From positions 1 through 64,000 of the forward strand of contig VHCG01000015.1 of the NCBI GenBank assembly GCA_016871805.1: DNA of 64,000 bases, in the 5' to 3' direction. The DNA is from Verrucomicrobiota bacterium. GTDB lineage: Bacteria; Verrucomicrobiota; Verrucomicrobiia; Limisphaerales; UBA9464. Every line of letters begins with the position of its first letter. The first letter of the stretch is position 1. The notes beneath the pieces are model-generated. The model saw nothing but the letters and a program-made list of their open reading frames with translations. It searched no databases and was not told where the DNA came from. Of this stretch, positions 8,294 through 17,234 are shown in pieces. Both the position numbers and the translations under genes were made by a program.

Positions 8294-9970
8294 CTACTGC
8301 TTGATCTTCTCCTCGGCCGCCGCGAAGGCGTGCTCGAGGGCGACCAGATCCTCGCCGGGCTTGAGCTGGTCGAGGAGCTTCTGCTCCTCCTTGAGCTGCT
8401 CGGTGGAGTAGTTGGCCGCCTTGATCGACAGACCGATCCGACGATCGGCACGGTCGATCTTGATGACGCGTGCGGTGACCTCGTCACCGACCTTGAGGAC
8501 GTTCTTGATCTTGTCGACACGGTCCTCGCTGACCTGGGAGATGTGCACCAGGCCGTCGATGTCGTGCTCGAGGCCGACGAACGCGCCGAAGCTGGCGAGC
8601 TTGGTGACCTTGCCCTTGACCAGATCCCCGACCTTGAAGAGGTCGTCGATCTTCTCCCAGGGATCCGTGCCGAGCTGCTTCATGCCCAGCGAGATCCGCT
8701 GGTTGGACTTGTCGACCTCCAGCACGGTGGCCTCCACGATGTCGCCCTTCTTCACGACCTCGCTCGGGTGGTTGATCTTGCGGGTCCAGGACATGTCCGA
8801 GACGTGGATCATGCCGTCGAGCCCCTCCTCCAGCTCGAGGAACGCCCCGTAGCTGGTGAGGTTGCGGATCGTTCCCTTCACCATGGTGCCCGGCGGGTAC
8901 TTGGTGTGGGCGACGTCCCACGGGTTGGTCTCCAGCTGGCGGACGCCGAGGCTGATCTTCTGTTCCTCGCGGTTGATGCCGAGGACGACCGCCTCGATCT
9001 CCTGGCCGACCTTGAGGACGTCCGAGGGCTTGGCGATGCGCTTGGTCCACGAGAGCTCCGTGACGTGCACGAGACCCTCGACACCGGGCTCGAGCTCCAC
9101 GAACGCGCCGTACGGCACGAGGTTGACCACCTTGCCCTTGACCTTCGCGCCGAGGGGGAACTTCGACTCGATGCTGTCCCAGGGATTGGCCTCCTTCTGC
9201 TTGAGACCGAGGGAGACGCGCTCCTTCTCGCGATTGATGTCGAGGATGACGACGTCGATCTCGGCGCCGACCTTGAGCATCTCGCTCGGGTGGGAGATGC
9301 GGCCCCAGGACATGTCGGTGATGTGGAGCAGACCGTCGAGGCCGTTGAGGTCGATGAACGCGCCGAAGTCGGTGATGTTCTTGACCACACCCTTGCGGAT
9401 GTCCCCCGGAACGAGCTCCTGGAGGAGCACGGCGCGGCGGGCGCTGCGCTCGGCCTCGACCAGTTCACGACGGCTCAGCACGACGTTCTGGCGCTCCGGA
9501 TTGAGCTTCACCACGCGGAACTCGTAGGTGTTGCCCACGTAGGCGGCGAGATTCTTCGGAGGGGTGACGTCGATCTGGGACGACGGGCAGAAGGCCTCGA
9601 CCCCGATGTGGATGACGAGGCCGCCCTTGACGATGGACTTGACCTTGCCCTGGACGGTGCCGCCCTCGTTGCAGATGAGCTGGATGCGGTCCCAGTTCTG
9701 CTTGAACTCGGCCTTCTCCTTCGAGACGAGGATGTTGCCATCCTTGTCCTCGGCACGCTCGACGAGCACCTCGAACTGGTCGCCCACCTTGACGGTGGAG
9801 AAGTCGGAGAACTCGGAGCCATTGACGACGCCCTCGGACTTGCCGCCGACGTCGACGATGACTTCCTTGGATCGCACCTCGATGACGGTGCCCTTGACGA
9901 TCTGGCCGGTCTGAAGCGGTTTCTCGAACTGCTTCAGCATCTCGGCGAACTGCTGTGTGGTGACTGCCAT
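8294..9970 (-). CDS. rpsA: 30S ribosomal protein S1
   Basis: The 558-residue protein has six S1/OB-fold RNA-binding repeats, visible as repeated G-x-V-x-x-I/L...GAF-[VIL]-[DE]-L...G-[LM]-[VLI]-H-[VI]-[ST]-[ED] units (for example GAFIDLNGLDGLLHITDMSW, GAFVELEPGVEGLVHVTELSW). This is the mRNA-binding protein of the small subunit, needed to initiate on structured or weak-Shine-Dalgarno mRNAs. ATG 9970 (MAVTTQQFAEML) is preferred: two further in-frame ATGs lie upstream at 9979 and 10000. The gene is monocistronic with its own terminator. Strong codon bias toward GAG, AAG and CTC agrees with high expression. Confidence 0.97.
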   Translation of the reverse strand: MAVTTQQFAEMLKQFEKPLQTGQIVKGTVIEVRSKEVIVDVGGKSEGVVNGSEFSDFSTVKVGDQFEVLVERAEDKDGNILVSKEKAEFKQNWDRIQLICNEGGTVQGKVKSIVKGGLVIHIGVEAFCPSSQIDVTPPKNLAAYVGNTYEFRVVKLNPERQNVVLSRRELVEAERSARRAVLLQELVPGDIRKGVVKNITDFGAFIDLNGLDGLLHITDMSWGRISHPSEMLKVGAEIDVVILDINREKERVSLGLKQKEANPWDSIESKFPLGAKVKGKVVNLVPYGAFVELEPGVEGLVHVTELSWTKRIAKPSDVLKVGQEIEAVVLGINREEQKISLGVRQLETNPWDVAHTKYPPGTMVKGTIRNLTSYGAFLELEEGLDGMIHVSDMSWTRKINHPSEVVKKGDIVEATVLEVDKSNQRISLGMKQLGTDPWEKIDDLFKVGDLVKGKVTKLASFGAFVGLEHDIDGLVHISQVSEDRVDKIKNVLKVGDEVTARVIKIDRADRRIGLSIKAANYSTEQLKEEQKLLDQLKPGEDLVALEHAFAAAEEKIKQ

Positions 9971-10292
9971 AAACTGCATCAATGAACGGACGACTGACAC
10001 CGGACCCTACGGGACCGGAGATTAAACGGGAGTCGGGGGCAAGGACCTTGGGGAAACGCGGTCCAGCGTGAAGACTCCGTGCCCAACACTACCCTGTTGC
10101 GGGTGAGCAACGGAGGTGAGAGGTCAGGTTGTGCGTTTAACAATTTTTTCTCAGCCTAGAACGCCACCACACTCGTGATGGCAGGCGACGTGACGGTACG
10201 GGGGCCAAAGACATCAACGCAAGCCTCCCGATCGGTTTTGTCCCACTCTTCGCTCTTCGCTCCGTCGGTCCCCGACCCTATCTTGACCCCGG
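9971..10292. other. divergent intergenic region between rpsA and metG
   Basis: These 320 bases separate two divergently transcribed translation genes. They hold a locally AT-rich stretch near 10130-10150 (TTTAACAATTTTTTCTC) and a small hairpin around 10094-10109 (GTTGC...GCAAC). No ORF with coding character, no T-box-like leader and no clear -35/-10 pair were recognised. Promoters for both genes must lie here. Confidence 0.4.
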
Positions 10293-11849
10293 ATGAGCAA
10301 ACGGTTCTATCTCACCACCGCGATCGACTACGTGAACGGCGCCCCCCATCTCGGCCACGCCTACGAGAAAGTCATCGCCGACGTCATCGCCCGCGCCCGC
10401 CGATCGATGGGGGAGGAGGTCTTCTTCCTGACCGGTCTTGACGAACACGGCCAGAAGGTCGAGCAGGCCGCCGAGGCGGAGGGACGGGATCCGCAGACCT
10501 ATTGCGACGCCCTTGCCGTGCAATGGAGAGAGTTCGTACAGAACCTCGGCATCTCCAACGACGATTTCATCCGCACCACCGACGCCCGACACAAGGCGGT
10601 CGTAACCGCGGTGCTCAACCGCCTCCACCAGGCCGGACATTTCTACAAGGCCGGCTACGAGGGCTGGTACTCCGTGAAGGAGGAGACGTTCCTCACCGAC
10701 AAGGACCAGAACCCCGACGGCACCTGGGATCCCCGATGGGGTCAGGTGGTCCGACTCAAGGAGGAGAACTGGTACTTCCGGCTGAAGGAACATCAGGACT
10801 GGCTGCTTCAATACCTCGATGCCCATCCCGAGTTCATCCAGCCCGCGACCCGGCGGAACGAGATCCTGGGATTCCTCCGGAGCCAGCCGCTCGAAGACCT
10901 CTGCATCAGCCGTCCAAAGGCCCGGCTCAGCTGGGGCATCCCACTGCCCTTCGATCCGGACTACGTGAGCTATGTCTGGTTCGACGCCCTGATCAACTAT
11001 CTGTCGGTGCCCGTATCCCGGGGCGACGCCGGGGCGATGGCTCCGGAACTGGGCCAGCCCGCGACCGACTTCGCGGCTTGGCCGGCGGACTTGCACATCA
11101 TCGGGAAGGACATCGTCAAATTCCACGCCGTTTATTGGCCCATCATGCTCAAGGCCCTGGGCGCCCCGCTGCCCCGCACGCTGCTCGTCCACGGCTGGTG
11201 GCAGAAGGACGGACAGAAGCTGAGCAAGTCCACCGGCAACGTGGTCGATCCGGCCGCGGTGACCGGGGAGTGGGGACTCGATGCCTTCCGGTACTATCTG
11301 ATCCGGGAGCTCGCGATCGGTCCCGACGGCAACTGGACCGACGAGGGGTTCCGCGCCCGGTACAATGCAGAACTCGCCAACGGTCCCGGCAACCTGCTGA
11401 ACCGGGCGTTGAACATGCTCAACAAGTACCGGGGCGGCCAGGTGCCGGCAGCGTCCCGGGAGCTGGAGTCGGACACGGCCCAGGCGGTTGCCGCCGCGCG
11501 CTCCAGCCTCGAGGCGAGTGATCTCCAGGACGCCCTCGTCGCCATCTGGAACCTCGTGAATCGGGCCAACCTCTACGTCGAGCAGACGGCCCCGTTCCGG
11601 CTTGCCAAGGATCCGGCGCAGTCGGCACGTCTCGACGAGGTGCTCTACAACCTCGTGGAGATCTGTCGCATCCTGGCCGTGATGTTGAACCCGTTCGTGC
11701 CCGCGGCCTCCGCCAAGATCTGGGCCCAGCTAAATCTGCCAGCCGGTGAGCTCCCTTGGAGCCTCACTGCCTGGGGCGGGCTCCAGCCCGGACACCAGGT
11801 CGGTGCACCGCAACCGCTCTTCCCCAGGAAGGACCTCGCCCCGAAATGA
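10293..11849 (+). CDS. metG: methionyl-tRNA synthetase
   Basis: A 518-residue class I aminoacyl-tRNA synthetase that charges tRNA-Met. The HIGH signature is PHLGHAYE near residue 20. FFLTGLDEHGQKVE follows, the connective-peptide region is short, YVWFDALINYL is present, and the KMSKS loop reads KLSKSTGN. The zinc-knuckle cysteines of the E. coli type are not apparent, and the protein lacks the C-terminal tRNA-binding domain found in longer MetG. This is therefore the compact bacterial form. The stop codon overlaps the start of the next gene (ATGA at 11846-11849), indicating translational coupling. Confidence 0.96.
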   Translation: MSKRFYLTTAIDYVNGAPHLGHAYEKVIADVIARARRSMGEEVFFLTGLDEHGQKVEQAAEAEGRDPQTYCDALAVQWREFVQNLGISNDDFIRTTDARHKAVVTAVLNRLHQAGHFYKAGYEGWYSVKEETFLTDKDQNPDGTWDPRWGQVVRLKEENWYFRLKEHQDWLLQYLDAHPEFIQPATRRNEILGFLRSQPLEDLCISRPKARLSWGIPLPFDPDYVSYVWFDALINYLSVPVSRGDAGAMAPELGQPATDFAAWPADLHIIGKDIVKFHAVYWPIMLKALGAPLPRTLLVHGWWQKDGQKLSKSTGNVVDPAAVTGEWGLDAFRYYLIRELAIGPDGNWTDEGFRARYNAELANGPGNLLNRALNMLNKYRGGQVPAASRELESDTAQAVAAARSSLEASDLQDALVAIWNLVNRANLYVEQTAPFRLAKDPAQSARLDEVLYNLVEICRILAVMLNPFVPAASAKIWAQLNLPAGELPWSLTAWGGLQPGHQVGAPQPLFPRKDLAPK

Positions 11850-13021
11850 GCGAGAGCCCCTTGACACCAGCGGCTCCGACCGCCGTTGCCCCGATCCACC
11901 GGATGGGCGACCGCGTCACGCTCGAGATCCACGACCTCGCCTTTGGCGGCGAAGGCGTGGGTCGACTGGGCGAGTTCGTCGTGTTCGTCCCGTTCGTCTG
12001 CCCCGGCGAACGCGTCGAGGTGAAGCTCACGGAGGTGAAGAAGACTTTCGCCCGGGCCAGCCTCGTCCGACTGCTCACGACCGCTCCGGAACGGGTCGAG
12101 CCCCGGTGCGAGCACTTCGGCGAATGCGGGGGCTGCCAGTACCAGCATCTCGACTACGCCGCGCAGCTGCGCTGGAAGCGAGAGCAGATCACCGACCTCT
12201 TCGAACGGGTGGGCGGCTTCGCCACACCACCGATCCGCGAGGTGATTCCCTGCCCCCAGCCCTACGGCTACCGGAATCGCATCCTGGTTCGGAGCCAGTG
12301 GAATGGTCCGGCGCGGAAGCTCAACCTGGGGTATGTCCGGTCCGACTGCGGCCTGGTGTGCGACATCCACTCCTGTGCCATCGCGGAACCTGCGCTGAAC
12401 GAGGCGCTGCAGCACTGGCGTCGGAACCCGCCCCCTAAGGGCGGCATCAAGACCGTGCTCCGACTCCCCGCCGAGGGCTGGACGGTTCCCGAGCACAGCT
12501 TCTTCCAGAACAACTTCTTCGTCCTGCCCGCCCTGCTCGACGCCGTGCGGGCGCGTCTCCGGGATGCGGGCATCCGACACCTGATCGATGCCTACTGCGG
12601 GGTCGGCTACTTCAGTCTGTCGCTGGCCGACGCGGTCGATTCCTTCCTCGGCGTCGAGCTCGACGCCCCGGCCGTGAAGGCCGCCCGCAAAAACCAGGTC
12701 CGCCGCGGCATCACCAACGGCGAATATGTCTCGGGCGACACCGACGCCCTGCTGCCGTCCCTGCTTCGAAAACTCGACGCCCAGAAGACCGCGGCGCTGC
12801 TGGACCCGCCCCGGGTGGGGTGTCGTCCCCCGTCGCTTCACGTGCTGCGCGAGACGCATCCGGCCCAGATCCTCTACGTGAGCTGCCATCCGGCCACGCT
12901 GGCCCGGGATCTGAAACTGCTGTGTGAGGACGGCCGCTACCGGCTGGTGGACGTCCAGCCCGTGGACCTCTTCCCCCAGACACAGCACGTCGAGTGTGTC
13001 GCCGACCTGCGCGCCGCGTAG
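11846..13021 (+). CDS. TrmA/RlmD-family RNA (uracil-5-)-methyltransferase
   Basis: The 391-residue class I SAM enzyme probably methylates a uridine of 23S rRNA or tRNA at C5. An N-terminal TRAM domain runs through about residue 70 (LEIHDLAFGGEGVGRLGEFVVFVP). Fe-S cluster cysteines follow in CEHFGECGGCQYQHL, the SAM motif is DAYCGVGYFSLSLA, then LDPPRVGC, and the nucleophile region reads YVSCHPATLARDL. LFPQTQHVECV is the usual C-terminal signature. ATG 11846 is fixed by the 4-base overlap with metG and the start of the TRAM domain. RlmD and RlmC cannot be told apart here, so no symbol is given. Confidence 0.88.
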   Translation: MSESPLTPAAPTAVAPIHRMGDRVTLEIHDLAFGGEGVGRLGEFVVFVPFVCPGERVEVKLTEVKKTFARASLVRLLTTAPERVEPRCEHFGECGGCQYQHLDYAAQLRWKREQITDLFERVGGFATPPIREVIPCPQPYGYRNRILVRSQWNGPARKLNLGYVRSDCGLVCDIHSCAIAEPALNEALQHWRRNPPPKGGIKTVLRLPAEGWTVPEHSFFQNNFFVLPALLDAVRARLRDAGIRHLIDAYCGVGYFSLSLADAVDSFLGVELDAPAVKAARKNQVRRGITNGEYVSGDTDALLPSLLRKLDAQKTAALLDPPRVGCRPPSLHVLRETHPAQILYVSCHPATLARDLKLLCEDGRYRLVDVQPVDLFPQTQHVECVADLRAA

Positions 13022-13060
13022 GACACCGCATCCACCGCGACTCCGCGTGCAGACCACCAA

Positions 13061-13376
13061 GGTAGGGCTGTGCTCCGTCGCGGCCCCATCTGGATCCACC
13101 GCGTGTGCCGGACGTGTGAACGCGGTCGGGGTCGTCTGCAGCGTCAGCCCAACCCGTCCGAACCCACGAGTTCGCCCCGCCCTCGTGAGAAAGCTGGGGA
13201 TGCAACGGAGTGCGGTCCCTACCTCGGGTGGGCGCTCCCGCGCCCAGTGAAGCAGGGCACTGCATCACCCACCCATGGACGCCTTTAGCTTCCGTTCAGG
13301 AGCGCCCCGACGCCTCTCTCCCCTTCTCTCCCGTTCTCCCCCGCGCCTCCGCGCCTCCGCGTCCCCGTGTGAGTCC
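13061..13376. repeat. composite intergenic repeat, copy 1
   Basis: The 409-base gap between the RNA methyltransferase gene and the next secreted-enzyme gene is filled by a mosaic. A 5' part starts with GGTAGGGCTGTGCTCCGTC (13061), then comes a diverged middle. A conserved 16-mer GCAGGGCACTGCATCA lies at 13252-13267, followed by CCCACCCATGGA. The tail is rich in GCCTCCGCG...GTGAGTCCC (13341-13376). The same order recurs at 15658-15956, and the end parts recur at 39641-39772. No protein-coding signal was found in it. Confidence 0.8.
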
Positions 13377-13430
13377 CTTTCCCCGCACCGGCGCTGGTCA
13401 CAGGAATCCGGCCCGTGACACACTCCGCGG

Positions 13431-15599
13431 ATGATCCGATGGTTCCTGGGTTGCGCCGTGGTTCTCTGCGTTGGGGTGCTGGGCTTGGCGAAGGATGCCC
13501 CCGACTGGCTCGTCGACCCCTCACCCTTCAAGGCCCGCATCACCTCCCGTGAGGACGGACGGGAGCTCGTGCTCGAGAACGGACTCATCCGGAGAGTTCT
13601 GGTCCTCGGACCCAATGCCGCGACAGTCGAGTTCTCGTTGGTCACCACCGGTGAGTCCTGGCTGCGGGCCGTCAAACCCGAGGCTGTCGTCGAGATCGAC
13701 GGGAAACGCTTTGAGGTCGGTGGATTCCACGGCCAACCCAACACGGCCTTCCTCCAGACCGCCTGGCTGCGGTCGATGACGTCGGCCCCCAATGCGTTCC
13801 GCTACGTCGGCCATCAGGTCGGCACTCCTGTCGAACGGATGCCCTGGAAACGGGTCCGGCACCACGCCCCGAACCTTCAGTGGCCTCCGACCGGGGTCTC
13901 GCTTCGACTCGACTTCGCCGCACCGAGCGGCGCGGCGGAGGGAGTCCGGATCTCCGTCCACTACGAGCTCTACGACGGCCTGCCCTGCTACGGGAAATGG
14001 ATCTCGGTATCGAACGCCGGTCCCCGAGCGATCCGGATCGGACGGTACGCAAGCGACCTGCTGGCCGCGGTGGAGCGGGTCTCGGAAGTGGATGAACTGA
14101 GCAGCGAGGGTCGGACCCCGCCCAACCTGCATGTCGAGACCGACATGTCCTTTGGCGGCATGATGGCCTCCGGGGCGAACCGACGGAGTTTCCGGTGGCT
14201 GGAGGATCCGGAATTCCGGACGCAGGTGAACTACGAGCGGCGCACGCCCTGCCTGCTGGAGGTCGGACCCGACCTCGGGCCCGGACAGGAGATTGGACCG
14301 GGACAGGTCTTCGACTCGTTCCGCGGGTGGGTGATCGCCCAGGACTCTACGGACCGCGAGCGGTGCGGCCTCGCGGTGCGGCGCTTCTACCGGACGCTCG
14401 CCCCTTGGACGACCGAGAACCCGCTGATGCTGCACCTGGTCTCGTCAGACCCGAAGGCGGTCACCAATGCGATCGAACAGTGCGCCGCCGTCGGATTCGA
14501 GATGGTGATCCTCAGCTTCGGCAGCGGCTTCAACATGGAGGACGAGCGCCCGGAGGTCCTCGAGAAGGCTCGTGCCTGGTCCTCCCATGCGAAGAAGCAT
14601 GGCATCGAGATCGGCAGCTATTCGCTGCTGGCCTCGCGCTCAGTCGGTCCGGCTGACGACGTCGTGATGCCCGAGGGGCTGAAACCCGTGTTCGGCAATT
14701 CCCCCTGCCTCTGCAGCCGCTGGGGCACCAACTATTTCCGACGCCTCCACGAGTTCCACAGATCCAGCGGGTTCACCCTGCTGGAAAATGACGGCTCCTA
14801 TCCGGGCGACCCCTGCGCCTCAACCCGTCATCCCGCCCACCAAGGCCTCGAGGACTCCCGCTGGAACCAATGGCGGGAGATCGCGGACTTCTACCGGTGG
14901 TGTCGAGGCGAGGGCATCTATCTGAACGTGCCGGACCACTACTTCCTGTCGGGCTCCACGAAGACCGGCATCGGCTATCGGGAGGACAACTGGTCACTGC
15001 CCCGGGGGCAGCAGGTCCTCCACACGCGACAGAACATCTGGGACGGCACCTGGCAGAAGCTCCCGAGCATGGGCTGGATGTTCGTTCCGTTGACCCAGTA
15101 CCACGGCGGCGGGGCGGCAGCGACGATCGAACCCCTCGACGAACATCTGGACCATTACGAGCGAATTCTTGCGAGCAACCTGGGTCTCGGCGTCCAGGCC
15201 TGCTATCGCGGACCGCGGCTGTTCGACACCGACCGGACCCGGGAGGCGGTGACCCGCTGGGTGCGCTGGTACAAGGATCACCGGGAGGTACTCGAGTCGG
15301 ACCTGCTCCACGGCCGCCGCGCGGATGGACGCGATGTGGACTGGATGCTCCACGTGAATCCCCTGGGCCGCAAGAAGGGCATGCTGGTGGCGTTCAATCC
15401 CCTCGAAGAGTCCATGACCCGCACCCTCCGCGTCCCGCTGCACTACACCGGCCTCAAGGATCGAGCCCGCGTGACCGATGTGAATGGCAGGGTCCGGACT
15501 CTGAAACTCGGGCCCGACTCCACGGCAGAGATCACCGTGACTGTCCCTGCAGGAGGAATGAGCTGGATGCTCTTCGAGTCACCCCGAGGGGCTCGATGA
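13431..15599 (+). CDS. large secreted protein, putative melibiase-like (clan GH-D) glycoside hydrolase
   Basis: The 722-residue product has a signal peptide (MIRWFLGCAVVLCVGVLGLAKD). The first half is a beta-sandwich-like region (LVLENGLIRRVLVL, a start common in GH36-like supersandwich domains). The second half looks like a TIM barrel: FEMVILSFGSGFNME, HGIEIGSYSLLASR, GFTLLENDGSYPGD and GEGIYLNVPDHYFLSG run as successive beta-strand ends with acidic residues. The C-terminal beta domain ends VTVPAGGMSWMLFE. In melibiases two Asp residues on such strands act as nucleophile and acid/base. LENDG and VPDHY are candidates but unproven. It stands alone behind repeat copy 1, followed at once by another repeat. 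Confidence 0.6.
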   Translation: MIRWFLGCAVVLCVGVLGLAKDAPDWLVDPSPFKARITSREDGRELVLENGLIRRVLVLGPNAATVEFSLVTTGESWLRAVKPEAVVEIDGKRFEVGGFHGQPNTAFLQTAWLRSMTSAPNAFRYVGHQVGTPVERMPWKRVRHHAPNLQWPPTGVSLRLDFAAPSGAAEGVRISVHYELYDGLPCYGKWISVSNAGPRAIRIGRYASDLLAAVERVSEVDELSSEGRTPPNLHVETDMSFGGMMASGANRRSFRWLEDPEFRTQVNYERRTPCLLEVGPDLGPGQEIGPGQVFDSFRGWVIAQDSTDRERCGLAVRRFYRTLAPWTTENPLMLHLVSSDPKAVTNAIEQCAAVGFEMVILSFGSGFNMEDERPEVLEKARAWSSHAKKHGIEIGSYSLLASRSVGPADDVVMPEGLKPVFGNSPCLCSRWGTNYFRRLHEFHRSSGFTLLENDGSYPGDPCASTRHPAHQGLEDSRWNQWREIADFYRWCRGEGIYLNVPDHYFLSGSTKTGIGYREDNWSLPRGQQVLHTRQNIWDGTWQKLPSMGWMFVPLTQYHGGGAAATIEPLDEHLDHYERILASNLGLGVQACYRGPRLFDTDRTREAVTRWVRWYKDHREVLESDLLHGRRADGRDVDWMLHVNPLGRKKGMLVAFNPLEESMTRTLRVPLHYTGLKDRARVTDVNGRVRTLKLGPDSTAEITVTVPAGGMSWMLFESPRGAR

Positions 15600-15607
15600 G
15601 GCCCCGT

Positions 15608-15628
15608 GATGCAGGGCACTGCATCAAC
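15608..15628. repeat. short extra copy of the GCAGGGCACTGCATCA repeat core
   Basis: TGATGCAGGGCACTGCATCA lies nine bases after the preceding stop codon. Its TGATGCA and TGCATCA arms form a 7-bp inverted repeat around GGGCAC. It is the same core as in the three longer composite repeats. Confidence 0.8.
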
Positions 15629-15657
15629 CCCATTCCAGAGACGTGGATCACTGCCAC

Positions 15658-15956
15658 GGTAGGGCTGTGCTCCGTCACGGCCCCATCTCGATCCGCTGCG
15701 GGTGGTGAACCCGTGAACGGAGACAGGATCCGCTGAGGCGTCAGAGAAGCCCAGCTGGACCCGCCGATTCGCCCGACCCTCGCGGGGAAGATGGGGACCT
15801 GTGGGACCAAGTTGCTACCTCGGGTGGGCACTACCGTGCCCAGTGATGCAGGGCACTGCATCACCCACCCAGGGAAGCGCCTCGATAGATCTCTTCCCTT
15901 CCGTTTTTCCCCTTCCGCTCTTTCTCCGTGCCTCCGCGTCGCCGCGTGAGTCCCCG
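15658..15956. repeat. composite intergenic repeat, copy 2
   Basis: Same order of blocks as copy 1. GGTAGGGCTGTGCTCCGTC starts at 15658, CGGCCCCATCT.GATCC follows, and the middle is diverged. The block CTACCTCGGGTGGGC precedes the palindromic core at 15844-15863, then CCCACCCA, and the tail GCCTCCGCGTCGCCGCGTGAG ends near 15956. It fills most of the 453-base gap before the second SGNH gene. Differences from copy 1 are mostly scattered substitutions in the middle, so the two copies are not recent duplicates. Confidence 0.8.
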
Positions 15957-16052
15957 TCCCGTGGGGCGTGACCCCGCCATTCTCAACTTCCCTCCGCCCC
16001 CGGTCTGACGTCCACTCTCCCGGTCCACCTGCCTCCACCTGCCGCCATCGCC

Positions 16053-17132
16053 ATGACCCGTCCCATCCATTCCCTCGTCGTCACCCTCGCCTCCGTGATC
16101 CTTTCCGGAACCCTCCTCGGACATTCTGCTGTCGAACCCGTGCCGCGGGGCGAGGAGTGGTGGAAGCAACGGCAGCAGACCTTGAACCAGCGCGCGGCCG
16201 ACGCCGGGGAGAAGGCAGAGATCCTGTTCATCGGCGACTCCATCACCCAGGGCTGGGAAAACGAGGGTAAGGAGGTCTGGGCCCGCCACTTCGCGCCCCG
16301 CAACGCTGTGAACCTCGGCATCGGCGGCGACCGCACCCAGCATGTCCTCTGGCGTCTTGAGAACGGGAACCTGAAGGGTGTGAAGCCCAAGGCGGCCGTG
16401 GTGATGATCGGCACCAACAACTCCAACGGCGAGGACAACACCGTGTCTCAGATCGCCGAGGGGGTCTCGGCCATCGTGGCCCGTCTGCGTCAGGCCCTGC
16501 CCGACACCAAGGTGCTCCTGGTCGGGATCTTCCCCCGGGGCGAATCCCCGAACCACCAGCGCGGCAAGGTGCTCCAGGTGAACCAAGTCCTCTCGCGGCT
16601 CGCCGACGGGAAGTCCGTGTTCTGGATCGATTTCGGATCAAAATACGTCGATGCCCATGGGTTGATCCCGCGCGACCTCATGCCGGATTACCTGCACCTC
16701 TCCCCGGCTGCCTATCAGATTTGGGCTGACGAACTTGAGGCCCCGCTGGTCCGGATCGCGGGAGTCACCCCGCTCGGAACCTCCGCCGCTCCAACATCGT
16801 CCGCCAAGGCTGCAGAGGGTCTGACCGGCAAATGGAAGTTCACGACGCCTGGACCCGACGGCCAGCCGGTCACCTTTCCGTTGGAGCTGACGCAGTCGGG
16901 CAACCGCATCACCGGACGCTTCTCACGGGGCGGCGACCAGTGGCTCCAGATCGAGAACGGGAAGGTCGAGGGCAACGAGTTCTCCTGGACCGTGAAGCGG
17001 GATCGTCCAGATGGGCAGTCCATGGTCTACCAGATGTCGGGCAAGGTGGCGGGCGGGGAACTCGCCGGCAGTGCGAAGACCTCGATGGATGGCAACGACA
17101 TCACCACCTCCTGGACCGCCCGCCGCGAATGA
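16053..17132 (+). CDS. secreted SGNH/GDSL hydrolase with a C-terminal beta domain
   Basis: The 359-residue product has a signal peptide (VVTLASVILSGTLLGHS). The SGNH core (about residues 40-240) shows GDSITQGW (Ser nucleophile), GIGGDRTQHVLWRL (block II Gly), VMIGTNN (block III Asn) and MPDYLHLSPAAY (Asp/His). This pattern is that of PAF-acetylhydrolase-like or carbohydrate-esterase SGNH enzymes, which deacetylate or de-esterify glycans. After a Ser/Ala linker a roughly 100-residue beta domain (LTGKWKFTTPGPDGQP ... ITTSWTARRE) may bind a ligand. Its paralogue at 1740 lacks that domain and is interrupted by a stop codon. ATG 16053 starts the signal peptide directly. Confidence 0.85.
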   Translation: MTRPIHSLVVTLASVILSGTLLGHSAVEPVPRGEEWWKQRQQTLNQRAADAGEKAEILFIGDSITQGWENEGKEVWARHFAPRNAVNLGIGGDRTQHVLWRLENGNLKGVKPKAAVVMIGTNNSNGEDNTVSQIAEGVSAIVARLRQALPDTKVLLVGIFPRGESPNHQRGKVLQVNQVLSRLADGKSVFWIDFGSKYVDAHGLIPRDLMPDYLHLSPAAYQIWADELEAPLVRIAGVTPLGTSAAPTSSAKAAEGLTGKWKFTTPGPDGQPVTFPLELTQSGNRITGRFSRGGDQWLQIENGKVEGNEFSWTVKRDRPDGQSMVYQMSGKVAGGELAGSAKTSMDGNDITTSWTARRE

Positions 17133-17234
17133 CCGCATGCCGTCGGATCCACGTCCCCACTTGAGCGCCTCACGGACGGCAGGTAGCGTGATTGCCCGAG
17201 ACCCCAGCCGTTCTCACCCCGCCCCAACAGTCCC

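Noticed and set aside
8330-9985. 551-codon open frame opposite rpsA
   Set aside because: The reading is a Leu/Asp/Val-rich complement of the S1 repeats. No start signal or family, and rpsA is certain.
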